This document shows positions 1-8,227 of a DNA stretch of 21,756 bases, in pieces. Location of the stretch: IMG/VR virus record IMGVR_UViG_3300024346_000588, positions 1-21,756 of that record; one strand, 5' to 3'. The DNA is from a virus. A model generated the notes under the pieces. It made no database searches and was not told the DNA's origin. It saw nothing but the letters and a program-made list of their open reading frames with translations. How positions within the stretch are numbered: position 1 is the stretch's first letter; every line of letters starts with the position of its first letter. The translations under genes and the position numbers were made by a program.

Positions 1-474
1 ATATATTATGGTATAGATTTGGCTAAGTCATTTGACTGGACAGTTATTATAGGACTAGATAGCAATGGTAAGGTTTGCCACTTTGATAGATTTCAAAAGG
101 ATTGGTTACAAACTAAAGAAACAATTAAACAGATACGAAAGCATAAACATATTTTTATTGATAGTACAGGAGTAGGCGATGCAATAGTTGAGGACTTACA
201 AAAGTACTTTAATGATATGACAGGTTTTAAGTACACATCAACCAGTAAGCAGCAACTTATGGAAAGTCTTGCTTCATCAATTCATAAAAAAGAAATAGGA
301 TTCCCTGAAGGTGCAATCAAAGACGAATTAGAAATATTTGAATATTTGTTTACTTCAACAGGGGTAAGGTATTCAGCACCTGCAGGATTCCACGATGACT
401 GTGTAAATGCTTTGGCTTTAGCTAATAAATGCCGGATTGAGAACAGAGGAAGCGGTCAATACCACTTCATTTAA
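1..474 (+). CDS. terL: Terminase large subunit, C-terminal nuclease domain (5' end outside window)
   Basis: This is the end of the packaging motor protein, which pumps DNA into the procapsid and cuts it. The reading frame is open from the first base (codon 1 = ATA), so the gene starts upstream and the ATPase half is missing. What remains looks like the RNase-H-fold nuclease. It has an acidic residue in a strand-turn GIDLAKS (Asp at codon 6), a second in the FIDSTGVGD segment (codon 54), and the HDD near the C-terminus (codons 132-133) followed by the NALALA helix. These three clusters match the metal-binding acidic triad of TerL nucleases. An ATG-less internal start (TTG at 19) is not credible as the real start. 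The chaperone-like gene follows after 31 nt. Family assignment is from recognised motifs; the exact subfamily is unknown. Confidence 0.85.
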   Translation: MYYGIDLAKSFDWTVIIGLDSNGKVCHFDRFQKDWLQTKETIKQIRKHKHIFIDSTGVGDAIVEDLQKYFNDMTGFKYTSTSKQQLMESLASSIHKKEIGFPEGAIKDELEIFEYLFTSTGVRYSAPAGFHDDCVNALALANKCRIENRGSGQYHFI

Positions 475-505
475 TTACATTTTACAAAAACTTATATAAT
501 AGATT

Positions 506-1147
506 ATGACAATTAAGCAATTTCAAGAGTTGTACTATGTGGCTACTTCTGAGGATATGGACTTAGACAAGTCAATTAAAATGGTAGGAATTGTTACAGG
601 CAAAACACCTGAACAAGTAGAAAAAATGTCAATGAGGAAATTTAATATTTTATGTGGTGCAGTACATAACCATTTTAAAATATTTGAAAAGGATTTACTA
701 AAGGGTAAACCTAAAAAGATAGTAAGGGTAGGAAAGCGATTTTATAGAATTAACTATGATGTAACAAAATGTAAATCAAGCACTTATGTAGAGGTATCAA
801 CCTTTAGTACTGATATCATTCAGAACTTACATAAGATAATGGCTTCAATAGTTACACCAGTTAAATTCAAGTGGGGTAGATGGGTAGAACACGAAGAACT
901 AGCAGCGGATTTAGAGCAAATGGATTTTGAGGTTGCATATCACGCAGCGGTTTTTTTTTACACTTTATTCAACGTATCAATGCAAGTTATCCAGCCTTAT
1001 TTGATAAACGAGATGACAAAGAAGGGGATAGCGAAGGAACAAGCAACGGAGATGTTGACGAATTCGCAAAGCATTTTGGATGGCTTTATAATGCCAAGAT
1101 GGTCGCAGACTTCGAAGGAATACCTGTTGAATCGGTTTGGAATTTAA
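506..1147 (+). CDS. Tail assembly chaperone-like protein, zero-frame product (213 aa)
   Basis: The protein resembles a family found in Bacteroidota phages that I interpret as the tail assembly chaperone, which coats the tape measure protein during tail assembly. Recognisable features are a helical N-terminus with MTIKQFQELYYV, a conserved middle with YVEVSTFSTDIIQNLHKIMA (about residues 95-115), and the AYHAAVFF segment at about 144-151. That segment is encoded partly by a run of nine T (951-959), which is a slippery site. The zero frame continues for 62 codons past the slip, with helical, plausible protein sequence ending in NRFGI. The start is ATG 506, with TATAAT at 495-500 just before it. 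Unusually, it lies directly after terminase, far from both the tail tube (9819) and tape measure (5053) genes. The role is inference from family resemblance plus the frameshift architecture. Confidence 0.62.
   Translation: MTIKQFQELYYVATSEDMDLDKSIKMVGIVTGKTPEQVEKMSMRKFNILCGAVHNHFKIFEKDLLKGKPKKIVRVGKRFYRINYDVTKCKSSTYVEVSTFSTDIIQNLHKIMASIVTPVKFKWGRWVEHEELAADLEQMDFEVAYHAAVFFYTLFNVSMQVIQPYLINEMTKKGIAKEQATEMLTNSQSILDGFIMPRWSQTSKEYLLNRFGI
952..958 (+). promoter_or_regulatory. Candidate -1 programmed ribosomal frameshift site (T TTT TTT)
   Basis: Within T9 at 951-959 the zero-frame codons are GTT TTT TTT TAC. Slipping back one base on TTT TTT (953-958) lets both Phe tRNAs re-pair perfectly, and reading resumes with TTA at 958. 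The -1 frame is open from 931 to the TGA at 1222-1224. Polymerase slippage on T9 could give the same product. I saw no obvious strong stem-loop just downstream, and no good Shine-Dalgarno-like enhancer at about 10 nt upstream. Confidence 0.65.
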
Positions 1148-1224
1148 AAGTAATACATTTTTTAAATGATTTGCTTTATTTAAAATTAAAATTAGAGAAT
1201 GAGCATAACAAAAAGTCAAATTGA
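958..1224 (+). CDS. -1 frame extension of the tail chaperone (fusion product about 239 aa)
   Basis: Read in the -1 frame from the slippery run, 88 codons follow before TGA at 1222-1224. Joined to residues 1-151 of the 506 gene, this gives about 239 aa. The segment starts LHFIQRINASYP, has an acidic linker (DKRDDKEGDSEG), and then a helical domain with HFGWLYNAKMVADFEGIPVE, WNLKVIHFLND and a charged end. It looks like genuine globular protein rather than a shadow, and resembles the C-terminal part of long chaperone forms that bind tape measure proteins. It has no ATG before 1099, so independent initiation could only give a fragment of about 41 aa. It overlaps the start of the next gene by 26 nt. 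The frame and sequence are seen directly; the expression mechanism is inferred. Confidence 0.6.
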   Translation, partial: LHFIQRINASYPALFDKRDDKEGDSEGTSNGDVDEFAKHFGWLYNAKMVADFEGIPVESVWNLKVIHFLNDLLYLKLKLENEHNKKSN

Positions 1225-1834
1225 TGCTATTGCTAAAGGTAAGTTAAGCGGAGATATAGAGTTTGGCGATAATAAGGTTATTGATTTAAATGATGTTACA
1301 TTATCATTCTTTGAAAGATATTCAGCTATTTATGTAAAAGCAATCGCTGAAAGCATAAATAATAAAGGAGTAGTTGCAAGTGGTAAAATGCTTAAAGGTG
1401 TAGACCCTGAAGTTTCTAAAGATGGGAATACTTTGAGGATTTATATGGCTAACTATTATGACTTTGTAAATAAAGGTGTAAAGGGAGTTAAAAGTTCTAA
1501 GAATGCACCTAATAGTCCATATCAATATAAGACATATGGAATGAGTGATGCAGGTCGTAAAAGCATTAAACAATATATTCAAAGTGGTAAAGCAAAAATA
1601 AAAGTAGCTACTGAAAAAAGTACAGTTCACGCAGTAGGTAAAGAAAAAAAGAAAGTTAGTTTATTAGATTTAAAAACTGAGGCTTTAGTTTATTTAATTA
1701 AGAAATGGGGTATTAAAACAACTAACTTTTTTGATGAAGCTACAGATAAGGTACAAGAAGAAATGATTAAAGATTTAGGCGAAGTAATGGCACAAACAAT
1801 AGTAATTCAAATAGGAAATCCTAAAAAGAAATGA
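1199..1834 (+). CDS. HK97 gp10-like neck/tail completion protein
   Basis: This 211-aa protein resembles the HK97 gp10 group of head-tail joining (tail completion) proteins, which sit at the head-proximal end of siphovirus tails. The segment YYDFVNKGVKGV (about residues 86-97), followed by a Gly/Ser/Asn-rich loop with SPYQYKTYG, is the best-recognised signature. It follows a helix with GKMLKGV, typical of this family. The C-terminal half has helices including KTEALVYLIKKWGIKTTNFFDEA. The start ATG 1199 lies inside the end of the -1 frame chaperone extension. The stop overlaps the next ATG by four bases (ATGA), implying translational coupling. A Lys-rich C-terminus (NPKKK) ends the protein. It could instead be another minor neck component; family assignment is moderate. 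Confidence 0.6.
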   Translation: MSITKSQIDAIAKGKLSGDIEFGDNKVIDLNDVTLSFFERYSAIYVKAIAESINNKGVVASGKMLKGVDPEVSKDGNTLRIYMANYYDFVNKGVKGVKSSKNAPNSPYQYKTYGMSDAGRKSIKQYIQSGKAKIKVATEKSTVHAVGKEKKKVSLLDLKTEALVYLIKKWGIKTTNFFDEATDKVQEEMIKDLGEVMAQTIVIQIGNPKKK

Positions 1835-2979
1835 GCATAACAATTAATTCAAATCCTCCAAGTGGTTCAACTGCACAGGATGATTTATGGCACGTGGCAA
1901 CAAGTACGGCATCGGCTTCAACAGATATGAAATATATATTTGAGGTTTATGTAGGTGGAAGCAAGAAATTATCAGTAAGACAATTTCCTGAGCCATCTAA
2001 TGGAAAGGGATATTTTAATGCCGGTGCAACTGTACGTAATTCAATAACGTTTAACTGGTTTGAACCATTGGGAACTGCTTATGTTTACCAACCTAATGTA
2101 AGCGGAGAAATGGGTGTACAATATGAAATAAGAGTAGGAGATGAAGTAAACGGAATAGCAGCATTAAATCAAGCATCTGCAACTACACAGGTATTTAATT
2201 ATATTGCTCCTTTATTTAAACGTAGAACAATAGGCATATCAGCTAAATTAAATAAATGGTTAACCAATAGACCAAACTATGCTAATACCAAACTAGGAGA
2301 GAATCTTTATATACCATTTTACACGAATACAAGTTTAAATTTAAAATGCTCTACTTATAACGAATCAAACAACCTTATAGCTACTGCATCAGGAAGCACT
2401 ACTGCAGTTACTAATGGTTTTGTACAAATGAATATAGGCAGCAGCGCAATATCAACTAACTTAGGAATAACAATTAATGATAGTGTTAAATACTATGAAG
2501 TTTGGTTTAATAGCTTTGATAAAATAAGGGTTAACATAGTTTGCAATCCTAAATACGAACCTATTAATATTCACTTTATGAATAGTTGGGGAATGTGGGA
2601 TAGTTTGAGGTTTGATTTAGTAAGCAAGTTGAATTTAAATGTAGAACGTAAATCATACGAGCAAAGAGATTATAGGTTTAACGGTAATTCAGTTGACTAC
2701 AAAAGCGCATCTAATAGATATTATGAAGGTGCTACTAATTATAGCAATAAGGCAACCTATACCTATAAACTAACTGCAGATGCCTTAACGGATGACGAAT
2801 ATACTTGGATGGCAGATATTATAACAAGTCCACAAATATTGATGGAGATAGATGGTTATTTTTATCCAGTTACATTAACAGATAATAACTATGAATTCAG
2901 TAAGAATGTATTTAATAAATTAAAGCCATTGGAACTAACATTTAATATGAATCAAACTAGATACTCACAACTAAGATAA
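1831..2979 (+). CDS. Tail protein, probably distal tail/tail-tip component
   Basis: A 382-aa protein, largely beta-strand in appearance, of a type that sits beside the large tail-tip protein in Bacteroidota phages. Visible parts are an Ala/Ser/Thr-rich N-terminus with an FEVYVGGSKK strand, a middle region rich in Asn and Tyr, and a C-terminal domain with HFMNSWGMWDSLRF, TYKLTADALTDDEYTWMADIIT and a closing strand pair DGYFYPVTLTDNNYEF. The last part looks like a tail-tube-fold domain, as in distal tail proteins. No catalytic motif is visible. It is coupled on both sides: ATGA overlap with the neck gene, and one-base overlap (TAATG) with the 690-aa gene. The specific role (adaptor between tube and tip) is inference from position and size. 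Confidence 0.5.
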   Translation: MSITINSNPPSGSTAQDDLWHVATSTASASTDMKYIFEVYVGGSKKLSVRQFPEPSNGKGYFNAGATVRNSITFNWFEPLGTAYVYQPNVSGEMGVQYEIRVGDEVNGIAALNQASATTQVFNYIAPLFKRRTIGISAKLNKWLTNRPNYANTKLGENLYIPFYTNTSLNLKCSTYNESNNLIATASGSTTAVTNGFVQMNIGSSAISTNLGITINDSVKYYEVWFNSFDKIRVNIVCNPKYEPINIHFMNSWGMWDSLRFDLVSKLNLNVERKSYEQRDYRFNGNSVDYKSASNRYYEGATNYSNKATYTYKLTADALTDDEYTWMADIITSPQILMEIDGYFYPVTLTDNNYEFSKNVFNKLKPLELTFNMNQTRYSQLR

Positions 2980-5051
2980 TGACAAGAATATTCATAGAAA
3001 ACTTTGAGTTAGATATTGATAAGGGATTGAGTAATCAAATAACCTATTCGGTAAGTGATTTAAAAAACATTGATAGTAAGACTACGGCATTTAGTAAGAC
3101 TATTATATTGCCAGGGACTGCTAACAATAACAATTTACTAGGTAATATCTTTGAGTTTAATAATGCAAACTTTACCAATAGTTCATCTCCAAACGTAGGA
3201 TATAACTTTAACGCTAGTAAAACTGCTAAATGTTCTATTGAGGTAGACAGGATGACTGTTATTAAAGGAGTATTTAAATTGCTTGAAATAATTATTGATG
3301 GGAAAAATGTAGAATATGAGTGTAGTGTTATTGGAGAGTTGGGTGGATTCTCAATGAAGCTAGGAGCAAAGAAACTTGAGGAATTAGATTTTAGTGCTTA
3401 CAATCATACGTATAGCTACCAAAATATTGTAGCAAGTTGGGATAACTATCAAGGCGGAGCAGGTTATTATTACCCACATATTGATTATGGTTTATATTCA
3501 ACTAATAAGCACGATTGGGATTATGGAACATTTAGACCGGCATTATTTGTAAAGCAATACCTAGAGAAAATATTTGCAGCAGCAGGTTACACATATGACA
3601 TTACTTGGAGCAATGGTTTTGAGGTTGATAGATTTAAAACATTAATTATTCCTTTTAACAAAAAGAAATTAACTAAATCGGGAACGCAACAAGTAGGATG
3701 TACACCTCAAGCAACTACTGGTTGTATTGACCAAGCTACACCAATGCCTATTCAATGGCAAAACTTTAGCGGAACAAACTGGACTATCAATGGTGGAACT
3801 ACAGGTAGTGTTTTTACTTATACAGGACTTGACCCAACAAATGCAACCTTTAAAGTTGACATAACATTTACTGCATCTACAACTAACACACCAGTAAATA
3901 ATGGCATTTATATTGATACATATAAAAATGGAGTTTTAATACCATCATCGACAAAATTTATTCCTCCATTTTCAGGAACAGTTAATGACTTTTATATTGT
4001 GAATTTAGTTGATGAGCCAGTTGTTACAGGAGATTATTTTGAGGTACAAGCAAGTGCAGCTGATACAGGGATGTGCTATGATAGTTTAATTAATCAAGCA
4101 GGTACGGTAAGCATTAGTTCAGATATTCCAATTACATTAAATGTAAACTTAGGAGATACCGTTTCTTTAAACGATTGTATTCCACCAAACATTTTACAAA
4201 AGGATTTCTTTGCTTCTATATTAAAGTTATTTAATCTTTATGTAGATGAAAATAGGTTTGAAGAAAAGCATTTAATTATTAAGCCATATACAAGTTATTA
4301 TGATGGTACGGTAGAAGACTGGAGTCAAAAGATAGATAGGGCTAAGCCTATAAAAATAAAGCCGATGTCTGAATTAAATAGTCGTTACTATTCTTTTAAA
4401 TATAAAGACGATAGTGATTATTGGAATGAGTTATATAGAAAGAGATACAACGAAGGATATGGAAGCAGAATATTTGATAGTGAATATGAATTCTCAAAAG
4501 AAACGGAAAGCGTAGAGATTATATTTTCTCCAACTGTATTAGTAAGTATAACGGATGAGGATAAAGTTTATAGTACTATTTATAAGTTCACAAACAACTT
4601 AGAGGAAAGAATTGATAGTAATATCAGAATATTACAAGCAAGAAAAATAACAGGTGTTTCAAGTTGGGATTTAAAAGAGGGTGCAACTACTTTAACTACA
4701 TTAACCGTTTATGGTTATGCAGGGCATTTTAACAGTCCTGTTACAGTTGGTAATGATTTAAATTTTGGAGCAACTAGAGAATTATTTTATTCATTAGCAG
4801 GTGGATTATTAAATCAAAATCAATTTAACATTTATTACAGTCCTTATATGGCTGAAATAACAGATAAGAATAGCAGGTTATTAGAATGCTTTGTTAAGCT
4901 AACCGATACGGATATATTTAATTTAAGTTTTGCATCCTTTAAGTATATAGATGGTGGATTATATAGATTAATTAAATTAACAGACTACACACCAGAAGCG
5001 AATGAAACAACAAAAGCGGAATTTTTAAGAGTAATAAACAAAGAATATTAA
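2979..5051 (+). CDS. Large tail-tip/baseplate protein (690 aa)
   Basis: The N-terminus (MTRIFIENFELDID, then SKTTAFSKTIILPGT and NNLLGNIFEFNN) matches a widespread Bacteroidota phage structural family usually found between the distal tail protein and tape measure. The N-terminal 170 residues look tail-tip-like. Residues about 255-400 form an apparent beta-sandwich insertion with repeated Thr/Gly-rich strands and few charged residues. After that comes a hub-like region with NILQKDFFASILKLFNLYV (about 405-425) and EKHLIIKPYTSYYDG, reminiscent of baseplate hub proteins that form the end of the tube. It is probably part of the host-contact end of the tail, with the insertion a candidate carbohydrate-binding or spacer element. 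No hydrolase motif was recognised. The next gene follows after one base. Confidence 0.5.
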   Translation: MTRIFIENFELDIDKGLSNQITYSVSDLKNIDSKTTAFSKTIILPGTANNNNLLGNIFEFNNANFTNSSSPNVGYNFNASKTAKCSIEVDRMTVIKGVFKLLEIIIDGKNVEYECSVIGELGGFSMKLGAKKLEELDFSAYNHTYSYQNIVASWDNYQGGAGYYYPHIDYGLYSTNKHDWDYGTFRPALFVKQYLEKIFAAAGYTYDITWSNGFEVDRFKTLIIPFNKKKLTKSGTQQVGCTPQATTGCIDQATPMPIQWQNFSGTNWTINGGTTGSVFTYTGLDPTNATFKVDITFTASTTNTPVNNGIYIDTYKNGVLIPSSTKFIPPFSGTVNDFYIVNLVDEPVVTGDYFEVQASAADTGMCYDSLINQAGTVSISSDIPITLNVNLGDTVSLNDCIPPNILQKDFFASILKLFNLYVDENRFEEKHLIIKPYTSYYDGTVEDWSQKIDRAKPIKIKPMSELNSRYYSFKYKDDSDYWNELYRKRYNEGYGSRIFDSEYEFSKETESVEIIFSPTVLVSITDEDKVYSTIYKFTNNLEERIDSNIRILQARKITGVSSWDLKEGATTLTTLTVYGYAGHFNSPVTVGNDLNFGATRELFYSLAGGLLNQNQFNIYYSPYMAEITDKNSRLLECFVKLTDTDIFNLSFASFKYIDGGLYRLIKLTDYTPEANETTKAEFLRVINKEY

Positions 5052-5052
5052 G

Positions 5053-6807
5053 ATGGCAGATAAAACAGTTGCGTTAACCATAACTACCGATTCTAAACAA
5101 GCAGAGGCATCGGTAGGCAGTTTTAAAAAACAATTAAGAGAAGCGAATAATGAGTTGTTCAGTATGACTGCACAATTCGGAGAAGCATCTGTTGAGGCAG
5201 TTAATGCAGCAAAGAAAGTAGCCGGTCTTAAAGATGCTATTGGAGATGCAAAAGCATTAGCAGATACATTCAACCCTGATAAAAAGTTTGTTGCTTTAGG
5301 CGGTGCATTACAAGGTGCTACTGCAGGATTTAGTGCTTTGCAAGGAGCAATGGGTTTATTCGGCGATGAGAATAAAGATTTAGAAAAGACTTTGTTAAAA
5401 GTTCAAAGTGCAATGGCTTTGCAACAAGGTATATCCGGATTGTATGAAGCAAGAGATGCCTTTGGTTTATTAAAGGATGGAGCAGTAAGGGCATTCCAAG
5501 CGATTAAAGGGGCAATCGGTGCAACTGGTATAGGTTTGTTAGTTATTGCATTAGGAACGGTTGTTGCCTATTGGGATGACATTAAAGGAGCAGTTAGCGG
5601 AGTAACAGAAGAACAAAAGAAACTTACAAAAGCATCACAAGACAATTTAGCAGCAGAGAAAGAAAAGCTAAATGAAATAGGTAGCCAAGATAACGTATTA
5701 AAGCTACAGGGAAAGAGTGAAAGGGAAATCTTGATGATGAAGAAGAATCAAGTAACTGCAGTTATTAAAGCAACTGAAGCTACTATTTTACAAGATAAAA
5801 TTACTACAAAAGCGCAAGTTGATGCAGCTACAAGAAACCAACAATTACTTAAAGGTTTATTAGATTTAGTATTTCTCCCACAAAAGTTATTATTTGAATA
5901 TTCTTCAAAGGCTATTAATAAACTTATTGAGTTATTAAATAAAATACCAGGAGTTAAAATTGACTTTAAGATTAATGACCAGTTAGCAGATAATGCAACT
6001 GACTATATTTCTAAATTAGTATTTAACCCTGAAGAAATACAAAAGAAAGCAGATGATGCAGCAGAGGCAAATCAAAAAGCAATTAAAAAACTACAAAATG
6101 ATGCAGCAGGTTATCAGTTGTCAGTTAATGCAATAGATAAACAAGCAAAAGATAATGCCTATGTAGATAGGTTAAAAGGATTAGAAAAAACAAAGATTGA
6201 AACAGATACTTTTGAAGCAGCAGCCGCTCAATCAAGGGTACAAATAAGTGCAAACGCAGCGAATGCCATTTTAGAAAAAACTAGAATGACAGAAGAACAA
6301 ACTGCAGCACTAAAAAAGAAATATGCAGATGAAGATGCAAGGGATACTCAAATAGCACAAGATGCAAAAATTAAAGCTACAGTTGACACTTTAAATATTG
6401 TTAGTGATGTATTGGGTAAAGAAAGTGCAGCAGGTAAAGCGGTTGCAGTAGCAGGGGCATTAATTAATACTTACTTAGGTATTTCCGCAGGTGTTAAGTT
6501 AGGATTTCCTGCAGCTATTCCGGCAGTATTGGCTGCTTCTGTTACAGGTTTTAAAGCAGTCAAGAATATTATGGCTACTAAAATACCAGGAGCAGCAAGT
6601 TCAAGTGGTGGAGGTGGTTCAATGTCAGCCCCATCTTTATCAAGTTCAACTGCACCAATAACACCACAAGCGCAAACAACTACTTTATCTACTCAATCTA
6701 TTAATCAAATAGGAGTAGCAAGTTCAAGAGCATACGTATTAGAGACTGATGTAAGCAGTAACCAAGAAAGGTCACAAAGATTGAATAGGGCTGCTAGGAT
6801 AAACTAA
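5053..6807 (+). CDS. Tail tape measure protein
   Basis: This 584-aa protein sets tail length and passes into the host membrane at infection. The N-terminus (residues 1-70) is an Ala/Lys/Glu-rich helical region with KKQLREANNEL. Residues about 80-140 are Gly/Ala-rich helices. A hydrophobic segment at about 155-174 (GATGIGLLVIALGTVVAYW) is a candidate membrane insertion helix. Long coiled-coil-prone stretches follow (about 185-440). A second hydrophobic region lies at about 459-512, and the end is a Ser/Gly-rich linker plus SRAYVLETDVSSNQERSQRL. That C-terminal signature and order are typical of tape measure proteins from this phage group. At about 584 residues the tail would be fairly short. 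No peptidoglycan hydrolase motif was seen. It overlaps no chaperone gene, unlike the usual arrangement. Confidence 0.85.
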   Translation: MADKTVALTITTDSKQAEASVGSFKKQLREANNELFSMTAQFGEASVEAVNAAKKVAGLKDAIGDAKALADTFNPDKKFVALGGALQGATAGFSALQGAMGLFGDENKDLEKTLLKVQSAMALQQGISGLYEARDAFGLLKDGAVRAFQAIKGAIGATGIGLLVIALGTVVAYWDDIKGAVSGVTEEQKKLTKASQDNLAAEKEKLNEIGSQDNVLKLQGKSEREILMMKKNQVTAVIKATEATILQDKITTKAQVDAATRNQQLLKGLLDLVFLPQKLLFEYSSKAINKLIELLNKIPGVKIDFKINDQLADNATDYISKLVFNPEEIQKKADDAAEANQKAIKKLQNDAAGYQLSVNAIDKQAKDNAYVDRLKGLEKTKIETDTFEAAAAQSRVQISANAANAILEKTRMTEEQTAALKKKYADEDARDTQIAQDAKIKATVDTLNIVSDVLGKESAAGKAVAVAGALINTYLGISAGVKLGFPAAIPAVLAASVTGFKAVKNIMATKIPGAASSSGGGGSMSAPSLSSSTAPITPQAQTTTLSTQSINQIGVASSRAYVLETDVSSNQERSQRLNRAARIN

Positions 6808-6837
6808 ACAACTATTTTTAAATTATATATTATAAAT

Positions 6838-8208
6838 ATGAAATTGCCTATTTACGATTTAATTATAAATCAAGATGAGAATAATGATGCTGAGGTTTCT
6901 TTTGTGGCACTTGTTGACAGTCCTGCAATTAAAAAGGACTTTCTTGCGTTTAAAGAAGAAGAATTTATAGACCCAAACAAAGGGGAACAAAAAGACGAGT
7001 TTTTAAGTCGTTGCATTAGTTATGTAATTAACGAGGGCAAAGAAACAGAACAAGCAGTAGCGATATGCAATAGTTTATGGGAGCAGCACTTTGCAGCTTG
7101 TCCAGTAGCTACACAAGATATAAAAATCAACTTAAAAAATAGAGGTACTGCAATTTCAGTTGCTAATTATGGTCCTGCAAACCCATCATTACCTAATGAG
7201 CAATATTGGATAGATAAGGGCAATATATTTGGTGGTAGTCCTGAAGATGCTAAGACAATGACTTGTAATAATTGTGCTGCATTTAATAGGTCAAAAGAAA
7301 TATTAGATTGCATTGCACAAGGATTAGGAAACAATACTGCAGCAGACCCTTGGGCTACTATTGATGCAGGGGATTTAGGATATTGTGAAATATTCGATTT
7401 TAAATGTGCTTCAAGTAGAACCTGTGATGCTTGGGTAGCAAAACAACAAATGGCAGCTAAGAAAGTTTCATTTGATTATGATGATACATTAAGCACAAGT
7501 AAGGGCAAAGATTTAGCTAAAAAAGAATTAGCAGCAGGAAATATAGTTTTTATTATTTCAGCAAGAAGCGATAAAAGTCCAATGTTAGCAGTAGCAAAAG
7601 ATTTAGGTATTCCTGAAAGCAGAGTATTTGCAACAGGTAGCAATAAAGCTAAAGTTGAAAAGGTTAAAGCATTAGGCATAGCAAAGCACTATGATAACAA
7701 TGCTGATGTAATTAAAGAACTTGGCGGTATAGGAGAGAAATTTATGTTAATGGCATTTGCTATACAGTCAGAAAGTGAGCATATTATTACTGGTCCTTTA
7801 ATGATTCCTCAACAATTAATCTACCGTAATTCAGAACAGTTCGGAGAACATTATGTAAAGTTCTCAGTTGATACCATTAAGCAGATAGCTATTAAGTTTA
7901 GCAAGAAGGGATATCAAAAGAACGTTAACCTAATGCACGAAGCAGATTTGCAGGTTGAAGGACTTACAATGTTTGAAAGTTTTATTAGTGATTCTAAAAG
8001 AGGGATTAAACCAATGGAAGCATTTAAAGACTTGCCGGATGGAACTTGGTTTGGTAGTTTTTATGTAGAGAATCCTAAAGTATGGGAGTTAATAAAGAAA
8101 GGAGAAGTTAAAGGATTTAGTGTTGAAGGTATGTTTGATTATGAAACACCAATGAGTGAAGACCAAAAACAATTAGCAGAATTAAGAGAAATTTTAAACA
8201 GTTTTTAA
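6838..8208 (+). CDS. Composite prohead protease (XkdF-like) with inserted Cys-rich and HAD-like modules
   Basis: The 456-aa protein reads as a head-maturation protease split by an insertion. Residues 1-38 (MKLPIYDLIINQDENNDAEV, then SFVALVDSPAIKKDFLAF) match the usual start of XkdF-like (S78_2-type) phage proteases. The protease core resumes at about 301-435, with ITGPLMIPQQLIYR, a His in NLMHEAD (H367) and a Ser in KGFSVEG (S428), the likely catalytic pair. Between them lie three pieces: a short helical motif EFLSRCISYV..AVAICNSLW (54-81); a Cys-rich module with C143, C146, C158, C183, C190 and C196, ending RTCDAW; and a HAD-phosphatase-like module (209-300) with DYDDT (D213, D215, T217), IISARS (S241), SNKAK (K270/K272) and HYDNNAD (D286, D290). 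ATG 6838 follows TATAAA. It sits just upstream of the scaffold-like and capsid genes, as expected. The role of the inserts is unknown. Confidence 0.72.
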   Translation: MKLPIYDLIINQDENNDAEVSFVALVDSPAIKKDFLAFKEEEFIDPNKGEQKDEFLSRCISYVINEGKETEQAVAICNSLWEQHFAACPVATQDIKINLKNRGTAISVANYGPANPSLPNEQYWIDKGNIFGGSPEDAKTMTCNNCAAFNRSKEILDCIAQGLGNNTAADPWATIDAGDLGYCEIFDFKCASSRTCDAWVAKQQMAAKKVSFDYDDTLSTSKGKDLAKKELAAGNIVFIISARSDKSPMLAVAKDLGIPESRVFATGSNKAKVEKVKALGIAKHYDNNADVIKELGGIGEKFMLMAFAIQSESEHIITGPLMIPQQLIYRNSEQFGEHYVKFSVDTIKQIAIKFSKKGYQKNVNLMHEADLQVEGLTMFESFISDSKRGIKPMEAFKDLPDGTWFGSFYVENPKVWELIKKGEVKGFSVEGMFDYETPMSEDQKQLAELREILNSF

Positions 8209-8227
8209 AAATCAATATAATAGTAAT

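Noticed and set aside
977-1219. Minus-strand open frame opposite the chaperone gene; similar minus-strand frames near 1322-1630, 5025-5273, 7476-7679, 9047-9301, 11292-11480, 13308-13508, 15805-16008, 18457-18654 and 20316-20543
   Set aside because: All lie fully inside or against strong plus-strand genes, have compositionally biased translations and no leader motif, so they are shadows.
1099-1224. Separate small gene starting at ATG 1099 in the -1 frame
   Set aside because: It would begin in the middle of a continuous protein-like segment that is open back to the T run, with no leader element; the frameshift explains the whole segment better.
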